This document shows positions 35,777 to 45,078 of a stretch of DNA of 64,000 nt, piece after piece. This DNA comes from Arthrobacter sp. S39 (GTDB taxonomy: Bacteria > Actinomycetota > Actinomycetes > Actinomycetales > Micrococcaceae), in contig NZ_SIHX01000001.1 in NCBI RefSeq assembly GCF_004320525.1, positions 434,001 through 498,000 of the forward strand. Direction: 5' to 3'. Every line of letters starts with the position of its first letter. Within the stretch, counting starts at the first letter, position 1. The position numbers were made by a program, and so were the translations under genes. The notes beneath the pieces were generated by a model. The model saw only the letters and a list, made by a program, of their open reading frames with translations, searched no databases and was not told the origin of the DNA.

Positions 35777-36739
35777 TCAGTGCATGCCCCGCAGGAGCCG
35801 GGCCAGCACGGATACGTTGACCGTGTTCGGTGCCGGGCCCGAGGAGAGGAACTGCTTGAGGCCACGGACCAGCCCGGCCGCGTTGACCACCTGGACAGTT
35901 TCGTGGGCACCGGCGGACCGTCGGTGCCGGTCGATGACGGGCTCGTGCAGGTTCCCGTCCGGGCTGTGCACCACTGTCCAGCCGGTGACATTCAGTTCGG
36001 GGAAGATGTCCTGCATGGCGCGGACCACGTGCGCCAGTTGCGGCGGCGGGATCGAACGTCCGCCGTGGTTGAGCGTGCTTCCGTCCCAGGCGTAGGCGCC
36101 CTTGGGCAGGAGCATGGACCCGATGATGGCCAGGCGGTAGCCGGACAGCAGCACGTGGTCGATGTGGCTGTTGTCCGCCGGTGACTGCAGCCCGTTAATC
36201 AGCCGCGCGGCCGGAATGGCCGGCAGGATCTGCCTGCTGACCAGCTGCACCGTCCGCATTTCGCGCTGGATGCGCGCCTCGGCCCCGAAAATGCCGCGTT
36301 TCCGGGGCATGCCGTGGACCTGTTGGCTGGCCTGGGAAAGCGGGATCAACGGCACCACGCCGGCCGCCTCGAATGCAGCCAGGTCATAGGGCGGATCGTA
36401 GACCGGAGGGTCGCCGGCGGTGTTGCGTGGAGTGTTGGGGCGGTGCACCGTGGCGGACGCGTGGCTACCGGCAGCGGGCGCGTCAAAGTGCGGACCGGCA
36501 TCGCCGTTGCCGGCACTGCCCCCTGTGCCGGCAGCGTAGGAGCGGTCGTAGGCGCTTCTGCGCTTGGGATCGATGAGCGTCTCGTAGGCTGCCGTTACGC
36601 GCCGGAATGCGGCCGCGTCCCCGCCATGGTCAGGGTGCGCCTGGCGGGCGGCGCGGCGGTAAGCAACTTTGATCTCCTTCTCGGTGGCCGTCACGGCGAC
36701 ACGGAGCACCTGGTAATGGGAGTTGCTGCTCTCGGTCAA
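35777..36739 (-). CDS. DnaJ-domain protein with NERD-like C-terminal part
   Basis: 320 aa from a TTG at 36739 with AAAAGGAC upstream; an in-frame ATG 30 codons further up lacks a good site. The J domain occupies about 5-70 with the HPD motif in QAHPDHGGD. After a Gly/Ala-rich linker, the second half has NSHIDHVLLSGYRLAIIGSM, which resembles the core of nuclease-related (NERD) domains (IDHxxxxxxGxFxI). The catalytic Asp/Lys pair of NERD nucleases is not evident. It is not a canonical DnaJ co-chaperone (no zinc-finger region). Function unknown. Confidence 0.75.
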   Translation of the reverse strand: MTESSNSHYQVLRVAVTATEKEIKVAYRRAARQAHPDHGGDAAAFRRVTAAYETLIDPKRRSAYDRSYAAGTGGSAGNGDAGPHFDAPAAGSHASATVHRPNTPRNTAGDPPVYDPPYDLAAFEAAGVVPLIPLSQASQQVHGMPRKRGIFGAEARIQREMRTVQLVSRQILPAIPAARLINGLQSPADNSHIDHVLLSGYRLAIIGSMLLPKGAYAWDGSTLNHGGRSIPPPQLAHVVRAMQDIFPELNVTGWTVVHSPDGNLHEPVIDRHRRSAGAHETVQVVNAAGLVRGLKQFLSSGPAPNTVNVSVLARLLRGMH

Positions 36740-36876
36740 GCACTTGTCCTTTTCGTTAGTGTGGCCCGTCCACGGCGGCAGGGAGGGCCCATAGCCAGGT
36801 AGGCCAAGCTTAACGGCCCATTCTGACAACGTGCGTGCCGGCGGCCGGGGTTCCCGCGGCTGGCATAATTCAGCCC

Positions 36877-37794
36877 ATGAGGATCGCCGTCGCCATCAAT
36901 CCCCGTGCGTCCTTTGGATCCCGGACATACGCCGGCGCGCAGACGGTGGACTACTTCCGGGCTGCGGGAGGGGACATTGTGGAGTTGCGGGAGGCGGGCT
37001 TCGCCGAGCTGGCGTCAGCCGTGGAGCGCGCGCTTGCTGATGGCGTGGATGCCCTTGTTGTGGTGGGTGGAGACGGCATGGTGCACCTCGGCGTGAACGC
37101 GCTGGCGGGCTCCGCAGGGACGGCGTCCACAGTCCCGCTGGGAATCGTGCCCAACGGGACCGGAAACGACTTTGCCCGGACCCTGGGACTGCCGCTGAAC
37201 GACGTGGCGGCCGCCTGCAGGCGGATCACCGGCGGCATCGCTTCAGGAGGGCGTCCCGTTGACCTGGGCCGGATCACGGCGGACGGTGGCTGCCGCTGGT
37301 TCGCCGGGGTGCTGTCGGCCGGGTTCGACGCCGCCGTCAACGACCGTGCGAACGCGTGGCGCTGGCCGCGCGGCAAGGCCCGCTACAACCTGGCGATGCT
37401 CAGGGAACTGGTGGTGTTTCGGTCCATTGAGTACACGGTGACGGACTATACGGAAACGGACGACGGCGACACCTGGCATCAGGGGGCAATGCTCATTTCG
37501 GTAGCAAACGGGCAGTCAATTGGAGGCGGGATGCGGATTACGCCGGACGCCCTGCCGGATGACGGACTGCTTGACCTCTTTATTGTCAGGCCGTTGCCCA
37601 GGATCCGCTTCCTGGCCGTTTTCCCCAAGGTGTTCTCCGGACGGCATACCGGGCATCCGGCAGTTGAGATCCGCCGCGTACGGAAGGTGCGGCTGTCCGC
37701 GCGCAACGTCGTGGCGTATGCCGACGGCGAGAGGATCGGGCCGCTGCCGCTCACGGTGGATGTTGTACCCGGCGCCGTGCGCATCCTGGCGTAG
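36877..37794 (+). CDS. Diacylglycerol kinase-family lipid kinase
   Basis: 305 aa from the ATG at 36877; the frame extends 14 codons upstream without a good start. Family blocks are VVVGGDGMVHLGVNAL (GGDGT motif, here GGDGM) and PLGIVPNGTGNDFARTLG, followed by the C-terminal beta-domain. Such enzymes phosphorylate diacylglycerol, sphingoid bases or multi-lipid acceptors at the inner membrane face. It is divergent from the DnaJ-domain gene. Confidence 0.88.
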   Translation: MRIAVAINPRASFGSRTYAGAQTVDYFRAAGGDIVELREAGFAELASAVERALADGVDALVVVGGDGMVHLGVNALAGSAGTASTVPLGIVPNGTGNDFARTLGLPLNDVAAACRRITGGIASGGRPVDLGRITADGGCRWFAGVLSAGFDAAVNDRANAWRWPRGKARYNLAMLRELVVFRSIEYTVTDYTETDDGDTWHQGAMLISVANGQSIGGGMRITPDALPDDGLLDLFIVRPLPRIRFLAVFPKVFSGRHTGHPAVEIRRVRKVRLSARNVVAYADGERIGPLPLTVDVVPGAVRILA

Positions 37795-37901
37795 GACCAA
37801 GTCCGGGACCCGCCGTCGGGCATGGGGCGTCTAGACTCTTTGATGGGCCGGGCGGAACCCTGGCCAGTGGCGCCGGGCAGCCGGCAAGGCATTGGGGTGG
37901 A

Positions 37902-38582
37902 ATGAAATTACGGGGGAGTGGGGCAACGTCCGGGACGCTGCTCACTGGAATACTGATTGGTGCCGGCCTGCTGGCAGGCTGCAGCATCGACGTGCCGGAC
38001 CCTTCGGCCCCCATTGTGGAACAGTCCGCACCAGGGCTGGCTACACCCACCATCACGCCCGGCCATGACGCAGAGGCGGTGGCGGCCAAGGACCTGCCGT
38101 TCACCGCCGGGGGCGCCCTTGCGCCGGGAGTTCCGGTGGGTATTTCCGACGGGCTGAAGGAAGCGCCGGGCTGGAAGCCGGTCAAGGAAAACGTGGCTGG
38201 CGAGAACCAGTACGTGAAGACCGACGGCTGCCTCGTGGCCACCAAAGCCCGGACCAACCAGACGCCGCTGGCCCTTGCTGACGACCACGCCTCCACAGTG
38301 GGACTCTTTACCTACCTCGACCCCACCATCCTCCCCAAATACCTCAAGACGGAAACCCTGCGTTGGGGCGGAAGCGCTGACAAGCCTGGCCCGCGTGTGG
38401 AGGTGCTGGTACTGGAACAGGCTTCCCCGGCGGGAGCCAGGTCGACGGCTGTGATGGCCCGCCTGTTCAGCGTTCCCGCATCGTCCATCTACATCACCGT
38501 CTCGTGCCCGGATCCGGCCACCCTCGCTGCGGCGCGGCAGGACGTGGCTGAGCGCCTGATCATCGTTCCGCCCTCGGCCTGA
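37902..38582 (+). CDS. Predicted lipoprotein of unknown function
   Basis: 226 aa. A signal peptide with lipobox LLAG-C27 predicts a lipid-anchored external protein. The mature part has two further cysteines (DGCLVATKA and TVSCPDPA) that could form a disulfide. I recognise no domain. Its 3' end overlaps the convergent DMT exporter gene by 23 bp. Confidence 0.75.
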   Translation: MKLRGSGATSGTLLTGILIGAGLLAGCSIDVPDPSAPIVEQSAPGLATPTITPGHDAEAVAAKDLPFTAGGALAPGVPVGISDGLKEAPGWKPVKENVAGENQYVKTDGCLVATKARTNQTPLALADDHASTVGLFTYLDPTILPKYLKTETLRWGGSADKPGPRVEVLVLEQASPAGARSTAVMARLFSVPASSIYITVSCPDPATLAAARQDVAERLIIVPPSA

Positions 38583-39477
38583 GCACGCTCTTTTCCGGTG
38601 CTGTGATGCCAGAGGATTTCCCGGCCCCGCGCACGCTGGTGAGCAGGACACCACCCACCACCAGCAGCCCGCCCAGGATCTGGGGCACACTGATCGGCGT
38701 CCCCAGCAGGAAGGTTATGACGGCTGTAAAGACCACCATGAGGTTCAGGTAATTGCCCGCGGTCCCCGGTGCGGTTGTTTTGAGCGCCAGGTTCCACAGC
38801 AGGTACGCACCCAGGGACGGAAACACCACGATGTAGGCCAGCGACCAACTGCCCGCCGCTGTCTGAGGCAGGTGCGCTCCCGTGGCCACCGCCACCGGAA
38901 TGAGGACCACCGTGGCCATAACAACCTGAACCGCCGTGGCCGTGATGGCAGGGACTGCCAGGCGGCGGGCGATGATGGTGTAGAGGCTCCAGACGGCAAT
39001 GGCAGCCAGCATCAGGAGTTCGCCGAGGTTGAAGGAAAACCTCAGCAACCGCTGGAAGTCCCCGCCGGTGAGGACCATCAGGACCCCGGAAAGCCCCAGC
39101 GCGATTCCTGCCCAGCCGAGGGCGCCTGGCCGGTCACCCAGCATCGCTATGGCGAGGACAACGATCAGCGCAGGGTTGGCCGCCGTGATGAGCGAGGCGT
39201 TCAGTGCGGATGTGTGCTGGAGGGCGGTGTACAGGAGCAGGGTGTAGCCACCCATGCCCAGGAAACTGAGGAGCAGCAGCGTGGGCCAGGAGCGCAGGAC
39301 GGCCCGCCAATCCGGCCGGTCCACCAGTTGGGCCAGGGCCAGCAGCGGCAGCGCCGCGATGGCCCAGCGCCAGAACGTCAGCTCGACGGGAGTCATCGAC
39401 GCCACGGCTGCCTGTCCCACCACAAAATTTCCGGACCAGAAAAGGGTGGCCAGCACCAGGTAGAGGGAGGCTTTCAC
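38560..39477 (-). CDS. EamA/DMT-family transporter
   Basis: 305 aa with about ten membrane helices and two EamA repeats. Recognisable are FWSGNFVVGQAAVA near the start, WAIAALPLLALAQL, and the second repeat with WSLAYIVVFPSLGAYLLWN. Family members export metabolites or amino acids; the substrate is unknown. It is divergent from the cysteine desulfurase gene across 40 bp. Confidence 0.88.
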   Translation of the reverse strand: MKASLYLVLATLFWSGNFVVGQAAVASMTPVELTFWRWAIAALPLLALAQLVDRPDWRAVLRSWPTLLLLSFLGMGGYTLLLYTALQHTSALNASLITAANPALIVVLAIAMLGDRPGALGWAGIALGLSGVLMVLTGGDFQRLLRFSFNLGELLMLAAIAVWSLYTIIARRLAVPAITATAVQVVMATVVLIPVAVATGAHLPQTAAGSWSLAYIVVFPSLGAYLLWNLALKTTAPGTAGNYLNLMVVFTAVITFLLGTPISVPQILGGLLVVGGVLLTSVRGAGKSSGITAPEKSVLRPRAER

Positions 39478-39517
39478 CGCTCGAACCTATACCATCGCCG
39501 GCGGCTAGAATTGTTGG

Positions 39518-40747
39518 GTGCCTGTTTACCTGGATCATGCAGCAACCACGCCCCTCTCAGCCGAGGCGCTGGCTGCCCTGACCCGCGAGCTGGTTCGCAC
39601 CGGCAACCCGTCGTCCCTGCACGGTTCCGGCCGCCGGGCCCGCCGCTCGGTGGAGGACGCACGCGAAACGATTGCGGCCGCAGCCGGGGCGCACCCCTCC
39701 GAAGTCATTTTTACGTCCGGCGGCACGGAAGCTGACAACCTGGCCGTGAAGGGCCTGTTCTGGTCCCGGGCCGCCGGGAACCCTGCCCGGCGCCGCATCC
39801 TCTGCTCCGCCGTCGAGCACCATGCAGTGCTGGACACCGTGGAATGGCTGGAGCGGCACGAAGGTGCCGAGGTCACCTGGCTTCCGGTAGACAGCGAAGG
39901 CGTCGTTGACCTCACGGTCCTGGAGGCCGAACTTGCGCGGTCCCCGGCAACCATCGCCCTGGTGAGTGTGATGTGGGCCAACAACGAGGTGGGCAGCATC
40001 CAGCCCATCCCCGAAATTGTTCAGCTGGCCCACGCCGCCGGCGTGCCGGTGCATTCAGACGCGGTCCAGGCCTTCGGCTCGCTGCCCATTAACTTCAAGG
40101 CCTCCGGACTGGACGCGATGAGCGTATCCGGACACAAGATCGGCGGTCCGGTGGGAGTCGGGGCGCTGTTGCTGGGCCGCGCGGTGAAGCTGACCCCCGT
40201 TCAGCACGGCGGCGGCCAGGAACGGGACGTCCGGTCCGGAACCCTGGATACGGCTTCCATCGCCGGCTTTGCCGCGGCGGCCGGGGCAGTCACGGCAAGC
40301 CTTCCCGCCGAGTCAGCCAGGATCTCAGCCCTCCGGGACCGGCTGGTCGACGGCGTGCGGCAGGCCATCCCGGAGGCCGTACTCCGTGGAGCCCCCGGCG
40401 CAGGACGCCTCCCCGGCAGCGCGCACTTCACCTTCCCCGGCTGCGAAGGCGACTCCCTGCTGTTCCTGCTGGACCTCGCCGGGGTTGAGTCATCCACCGG
40501 TTCTGCGTGCACTGCCGGCGTGCCCCGGCCTTCGCACGTGCTCCTTGCCATGGGCCTGGACGAGGAAACCGCGCGCGGTGCCCAGCGCTTCAGCCTCGGG
40601 CACACGTCAACCGAAGCCGACGTCGACGCCCTCCTCGCTGCCCTCCCTGGTGCGTACTCCAGGGCACGCGCTGCCGGGATGGCCGGGCACGAATCCTCCA
40701 TCCAGACCGCCGGAACGGTGGCGCGTCAGGCCTCCGGCAGGAGCTGA
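39518..40747 (+). CDS. Cysteine desulfurase (NifS/IscS family)
   Basis: 409 aa from a GTG. Typical blocks are [15 protein letters not shown], the PLP-lysine K207 in [12 protein letters not shown], and the catalytic cysteine C331 in [15 protein letters not shown]. It moves sulfur from cysteine to a persulfide for tRNA thiolation or Fe-S assembly. mnmA, 1.3 kb downstream on the same strand, is the likely receiver; in mycobacteria iscS and mnmA are also neighbours. No IscU-type scaffold gene is present in this window. Confidence 0.93.
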   Translation: MPVYLDHAATTPLSAEALAALTRELVRTGNPSSLHGSGRRARRSVEDARETIAAAAGAHPSEVIFTSGGTEADNLAVKGLFWSRAAGNPARRRILCSAVEHHAVLDTVEWLERHEGAEVTWLPVDSEGVVDLTVLEAELARSPATIALVSVMWANNEVGSIQPIPEIVQLAHAAGVPVHSDAVQAFGSLPINFKASGLDAMSVSGHKIGGPVGVGALLLGRAVKLTPVQHGGGQERDVRSGTLDTASIAGFAAAAGAVTASLPAESARISALRDRLVDGVRQAIPEAVLRGAPGAGRLPGSAHFTFPGCEGDSLLFLLDLAGVESSTGSACTAGVPRPSHVLLAMGLDEETARGAQRFSLGHTSTEADVDALLAALPGAYSRARAAGMAGHESSIQTAGTVARQASGRS

Positions 40748-41991
40748 TCAAGCCCGGCTGACCCGTCGGCGAGGCGGTCCGGGCTGACCGGAGTCCGGCC
40801 AGAAATCAAGGCCTTGATAACTTTCTGCGCCCCGGGCCGGGCCTGGTGCGGCCAATTGACGCTCATGCCGGCCACCACCCGGGAGTCGCGCTGCCAGAAG
40901 GCAATGAACTCCTTGCGCTCCAGCGAACCGCGGATCACCGGTTCCGTCCCGGCCGCCAAATCGGGGAACCCCGAGTACTCCATGCTGACGTCGAACTGGT
41001 CGGTGTAGAAATAGGGGATGGTGCTGAGGGTAGCGTCCTGGCCAAGCATCGCCTTGGCTGCGACCTTGCCCCCATTAAGGGCGTTGGACCAATGCTCGCT
41101 GCGGTAGTGCTTGCCGGTGAACGGGTGCAGAGCGTTGGCGACGTCTCCTGCGGCGAAGATCCCCGGAACGCTGGTCCGCAGGGACGCGTCAGTGAGGATG
41201 CCATTGTCCACGTTCAGTCCCGCGGTGTGTGCGAGGCCGACGGCGGGTTCAACTCCCACCGCAATCACCACAACATCGGCCGGGAGGACTTCCCCGCTGT
41301 CGGTGACCACTGCCGAGACGGCACCGTCGGTGCCGGTGAGTTCGTGGGCCGACGCCGGTAGCCTGAAGTCCACGCCGTGGGCTTCGTGCAGCGAGCGGAA
41401 GAAGTGGCCCAGTTCCGGGCCGATCGCGGCGGCCAGCGGAACGTCTTCCAGGCCGAGCAACGTGACGTTGTTGCGGTAAGTCGCCGCGGCCGCTGCCAGT
41501 TCCATGCCTATCCAGCCGGAGCCGATCATCACCACGTTCTTTCCGCCGTGCTCCAGGGACTTCCGCAGCCGGCGGCTGTCATCGAGGGTGCGGAACGTGG
41601 TGACCCCTGACAACTCGCTCCCCGGCAGCGGAATGGTCCGGGGGACCGCGCCGGTGGCGAGGAGAAGCGACTGGTACGGCAGTGACGATCCGTCGTTCAG
41701 CAGCGCCGTGCCTGCGTCCGGCCGTATGCCGGTGACTGACACGCCAAGGCGGAGGTCGACGTCGTTCTCTGCGTACCAGCCCGGCGGCACCACCGCGGCT
41801 TTGTCTTCGCCTTCCCTGCCCAGCAGGTAGTCCTTCGAGAGGGGCGGGCGAATGTAGGGGTTGTGGCGCTCGCTGCCAATCAGGATGACGGGGCCGGTGT
41901 AGCCCTCTGACCGGAGCGTCCGCGCAGCAGTGGCACCGGCAAGGCCTGCCCCTACGATCACGATGCTTCCTGCAATCTGTCCTGCCGCCAT
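40726..41991 (-). CDS. FAD-dependent oxidoreductase, ferredoxin-reductase type
   Basis: 421 aa. The FAD site is [18 protein letters not shown], the NAD(P) site [18 protein letters not shown] and the second FAD block [19 protein letters not shown]-terminal reductase domain with [13 protein letters not shown] follows. Homologues reduce ferredoxins or rubredoxins for P450 or dioxygenase systems. No ferredoxin gene is adjacent. It overlaps the end of the cysteine desulfurase gene by 22 bp on the opposite strand. Confidence 0.88.
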   Translation of the reverse strand: MAAGQIAGSIVIVGAGLAGATAARTLRSEGYTGPVILIGSERHNPYIRPPLSKDYLLGREGEDKAAVVPPGWYAENDVDLRLGVSVTGIRPDAGTALLNDGSSLPYQSLLLATGAVPRTIPLPGSELSGVTTFRTLDDSRRLRKSLEHGGKNVVMIGSGWIGMELAAAAATYRNNVTLLGLEDVPLAAAIGPELGHFFRSLHEAHGVDFRLPASAHELTGTDGAVSAVVTDSGEVLPADVVVIAVGVEPAVGLAHTAGLNVDNGILTDASLRTSVPGIFAAGDVANALHPFTGKHYRSEHWSNALNGGKVAAKAMLGQDATLSTIPYFYTDQFDVSMEYSGFPDLAAGTEPVIRGSLERKEFIAFWQRDSRVVAGMSVNWPHQARPGAQKVIKALISGRTPVSPDRLADGSAGLDQLLPEA

Positions 41992-42102
41992 AATGCCTGC
42001 GCCTCCTGGGATCCGTAGCTCAACTATGGCCGAACGCGGCAGGCTTTAGAATAGATAGGGCCCACAGCCCCCAATCCACTCTTTCACTAACGGAAAGCCA
42101 GC

Positions 42103-43236
42103 ATGCGAGTTCTAGCAGCCATGAGCGGCGGAGTCGATTCCGCCGTTGCCGCAGCACGTGCCGTCGAGGCGGGACACGACGTCGTCGGCGTCCACCTGGC
42201 GCTGTCCCGGATGCCCGGCACGCTGCGGACAGGCAGCCGCGGCTGCTGCACCATCGAAGACTCCCGCGACGCCTGGCGTGCGTGCGACGTCCTCGGAATC
42301 CCGTACTACGTGTGGGACTTCTCCGAGCGCTTCAAGGAGGACGTGGTCCAGGACTTCATTGACGAGTACGCTGCCGGCCGCACACCTAATCCGTGCATGC
42401 GCTGCAACGAGCGCATCAAGTTCGCGGCATTGCTGGAGAAGGCCATCGCGCTGGGCTTTGACGCCGTCTGCACCGGGCACTACGCCAAGGTGATCACGGA
42501 CGCCGAGGGCAACCCCGAACTTCACCGTGCCGCGGACTGGGCGAAGGACCAGAGCTACGTGCTGGGTGTCCTCACGCACGAACAGCTCAAGCACTCCATG
42601 TTCCCGCTGGCCGATACCCCTTCGAAAGCCGAAGTCCGTGCGGAAGCCGAACGTCGCGGGCTGTCCGTGGCCAACAAGCCGGACAGCCATGACATCTGCT
42701 TCATCCCGGACGGCGACACCGCAGGCTGGCTGGCCGAAAAGATCGATATGACCACAGGCGACATTGTCGACGAGACCGGCACCAAGGTCGGGGAGCACCC
42801 CGGCGCCAACGCGTTCACAGTGGGACAGCGCAGGGGCCTGAAGCTGGGCACCCCCGCGGCGGATGGAAAGCCCCGCTTTGTGCTGGAAATCCGGCCGAAG
42901 GAAAACAAAGTGGTGGTGGGCCCCGAGGCCCTGCTGGCCATTGACGAAATCCGCGGCATCAAGGTGTCGTGGGCCGGCCTTCCCATCGCCGAGATCGCCA
43001 CGGGCGAGGACTTCGACTGCTACGCCCAGGTCCGCGCGCACGGTGACCCCGTCCCCGCGACGGCACGGATGGAAAGCCCGTCGGCGGATGGTGCTGCCGG
43101 CCAGTTGGTGGTGACGCTGACCGACCCGCTCCGCGGCGTCGCCCCGGGCCAGACCGTGGTCCTGTACCAGGGCAGCCGTGTGCTTGGCCAGGCCACCATA
43201 GACGCTGCCCGTTCCCTGCAGCGCGCGGAGCTCTAA
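42103..43236 (+). CDS. mnmA: tRNA-specific 2-thiouridylase
   Basis: 377 aa. The ATP-PP motif is [19 protein letters not shown]; the two catalytic cysteines are C101 ([12 protein letters not shown]) and C199 ([11 protein letters not shown]). It thiolates U34 of Lys, Glu and Gln tRNAs using sulfur relayed from a cysteine desulfurase such as the one upstream. The natural terminator downstream has been split by the IS30 element. Confidence 0.95.
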   Translation: MRVLAAMSGGVDSAVAAARAVEAGHDVVGVHLALSRMPGTLRTGSRGCCTIEDSRDAWRACDVLGIPYYVWDFSERFKEDVVQDFIDEYAAGRTPNPCMRCNERIKFAALLEKAIALGFDAVCTGHYAKVITDAEGNPELHRAADWAKDQSYVLGVLTHEQLKHSMFPLADTPSKAEVRAEAERRGLSVANKPDSHDICFIPDGDTAGWLAEKIDMTTGDIVDETGTKVGEHPGANAFTVGQRRGLKLGTPAADGKPRFVLEIRPKENKVVVGPEALLAIDEIRGIKVSWAGLPIAEIATGEDFDCYAQVRAHGDPVPATARMESPSADGAAGQLVVTLTDPLRGVAPGQTVVLYQGSRVLGQATIDAARSLQRAEL

Positions 43237-43261
43237 CCAGCCCGTCCCAGGTACCCTGCAG

Positions 43262-43316
43262 ACAGCGCGAACGTACAGTTGAGGCCCTTGGGGAGGCGCG
43301 AACGTACAGTTGGGGC
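43262..43316 (+). repeat. Left arms of a REP-like hairpin, two direct copies
   Basis: GCGCGAACGTACAGTTGRGGC occurs at 43265-43285 and 43296-43316. The first copy, extended to ACAGCGCGAACGTACAGTTG, matches the reverse complement of 44851-44870, on the far side of the IS element, with one difference. Without the IS these arms would form a long stem followed by TTTTT, i.e. the mnmA terminator. Confidence 0.75.
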
Positions 43317-43331
43317 TCTCTTGAGTTCTAG

Positions 43332-43374
43332 TGGTCGTTGCAACACCCAGACTTTTTGGGAGTTGCAACGACCA
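43332..43374 (+). promoter_or_regulatory. Hairpin at the IS30 left end covering the transposase start
   Basis: TGGTCGTTGCAAC at 43332-43344 is perfectly complementary to GTTGCAACGACCA at 43362-43374. The right arm includes the A of the transposase ATG, and the likely ribosome binding site GGGAG (43358-43362) lies at the base of the loop. An mRNA entering from mnmA would fold over the start, while one begun inside the element would lack the left arm. Confidence 0.6.
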
Positions 43375-44798
43375 TGGTTCGTTCTATCGAGGACTCATCG
43401 GGATCCGGCTGGTACGGGCAGGACGCGAAGGATGCCTTCTTCGTGGTGTTTGACCGTCTGGGCAACACAATGGCTTCTGCGAGGGAGCTTGGGCTGAACC
43501 CTGCCACCTGCGCCGCGTGGGTCAGGAAGGCTGGTCTGAAGGCCCGGGGGCGGGGCGGGAACGGTCCCCACGCGGGGCGGGAGGAGTTCCTCGAGCTCCG
43601 CCAAGCCGGGACCAGCCGCCGGGAAGCGGCCAGCGCCGTGGGCGTGAACATCCGCACGGCACAGGACTGGGACCGCGGAGTCCGCAGGTCAGGCCGCGTG
43701 CGGGTCTACCCGGACGGGCGCGTGATCGACTACAAACAGGGAGTGACCACATTCCACTCACCCTCGGCCTCAGCCCCTGAGCCCGGGGCTATCGGCGCCG
43801 GCACAGCCGTCGGGCGGTTCCTGTCCCTGCATGAACGTGAAAGAATCCGGGACCTGACGGGGGCCGGTTCCTCGTTGAGGTCCATAGCGTTGGCTCTGGA
43901 CCGTTCACCTTCGACGATCAGCCGGGAACTGCGCCGCAACGCCGATCCCCGGCTGGGTTACCTGCCCCACGGAGCGGACCGGAAAGCCGCGACCCGCCGC
44001 GCACGTCCCAAAACAGCGAAGTTGGCTGGCGAATCGGATCTTCGGAAGTACGTGCAGGACGGGCTGGTCCGGAAGTGGTCACCGGAGCAGATATCGCACA
44101 GGCTGGTCACGGAACACCCCGATGACCAGGAGATGCGCGTGAGCCCCGAGACCATTTATCAGGCCCTCTACGTCCAGGCCAGGGGCGGACTCAAACGCGA
44201 AATCCAGGCTGCCCTGCGGACCGGCCGCGCCCGCCGCAAACCTCACAGCAACCCTGCAGAACGCCGTCACCGGTTCGCCGATCCCATGGTCATGATCTCC
44301 GAACGCCCACCCGAAATAGAAGACCGTGCCCTCCCCGGGCATTGGGAAGGCGACCTGATCACCGGGACGCTGAACCAGTCCGCGATCGCCACCCTGGTCG
44401 AACGGACCACCCGGTACGTGATGCTCGTCCACCTCCCGGGAGACCACGGCGCCGAAGCCGTCAGGGACGGACTCGTCGCGGCCATGGCCACGCTGCCGGC
44501 GCACCTGCGCGGGTCCCTGACCTGGGACCAGGGATCAGAAATGGCAGCCCACCGCTCCTTCAGCATCGCCACGGACATGAACGTCTACTTCTGCGACCCC
44601 GCCAGCCCCTGGCAGCGCGGCTCCAACGAAAACACCAACGGGCTGCTGCGCCAGTACTTCCCCAAAAGCACCGACCTGTCCATCTACGGTCCCGAAGAGC
44701 TCGAACTCGTCGCCCAAGAACTCAACGGCCGCCCACGCAAAACGCTCGGCTGGGAAACCCCAGCCGAGCGAATACGTGCTTTACTACTAACCACCTAA
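43374..44798 (+). CDS. IS30-family transposase
   Basis: 474 aa from the ATG at 43374; the frame runs 12 codons further up into the terminal repeat. Two helix-turn-helix regions are seen: one near the N-terminus (about 25-60) and the IS30-type one with DRSPSTISRELRRN. The DDE catalytic core has HWEGDLITG, LTWDQGSEM and the glutamate in SNENTNGLLRQYFPK. No frameshift or stop interrupts it, so the element may still be mobile. Confidence 0.93.
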   Translation: MVRSIEDSSGSGWYGQDAKDAFFVVFDRLGNTMASARELGLNPATCAAWVRKAGLKARGRGGNGPHAGREEFLELRQAGTSRREAASAVGVNIRTAQDWDRGVRRSGRVRVYPDGRVIDYKQGVTTFHSPSASAPEPGAIGAGTAVGRFLSLHERERIRDLTGAGSSLRSIALALDRSPSTISRELRRNADPRLGYLPHGADRKAATRRARPKTAKLAGESDLRKYVQDGLVRKWSPEQISHRLVTEHPDDQEMRVSPETIYQALYVQARGGLKREIQAALRTGRARRKPHSNPAERRHRFADPMVMISERPPEIEDRALPGHWEGDLITGTLNQSAIATLVERTTRYVMLVHLPGDHGAEAVRDGLVAAMATLPAHLRGSLTWDQGSEMAAHRSFSIATDMNVYFCDPASPWQRGSNENTNGLLRQYFPKSTDLSIYGPEELELVAQELNGRPRKTLGWETPAERIRALLLTT

Positions 44799-44843
44799 CC
44801 AACAGGTGTTGCGACGACCCCTAGAAACCGCCCCCCGTCGGTT

Positions 44844-44874
44844 GGGGCCGCAACTGTACGCTCGCGCTGTTTTT
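44844..44874 (+). terminator. Right arm of the split mnmA terminator
   Basis: 44851-44870 is the inverted partner of the two left arms at 43262-43316 and runs into TTTTT. With the IS inserted, the left arms are 1.5 kb away, so the hairpin can hardly form co-transcriptionally. Confidence 0.65.
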
Positions 44875-45078
44875 GTGTGGCCCTGTCCTTCGGCCGCGGG
44901 ACAAAAGTGAGAGCAGCAACCCAATCAGGTAAATTTTGTGTCTCAACTCACAGGATGAAACGATTCACCGTATTTTGGTCTGATTGAATCGAGGCATCAG
45001 GACAGCGCGCTGCCCGCTCGAGCCAATACACCCCTTAGCGGGCGGCAGGCGCGTACTCATCGAACAGAAAGTTCACAG

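Larger units (their letters stand above)
43332..44820 (+). mobile_element. Intact IS30-family insertion sequence
   Basis: 1489 bp with one transposase gene. The ends are GGTCGTTGCAACACC (from 43333) and, as reverse complement of the right end, GGTCGTCGCAACACC, 14 of 15 identical. CTAG flanks both sides (43328-43331 and 44821-44824), which may be a 4-bp target duplication; because CTAG is palindromic it could instead be part of the ends. The insertion lies in the loop region of an inverted repeat downstream of mnmA. Confidence 0.85.

Noticed and set aside
43377..44717. Several open frames antisense to the IS30 transposase
   Set aside because: They are shadows of the transposase gene with no domain or start signals.
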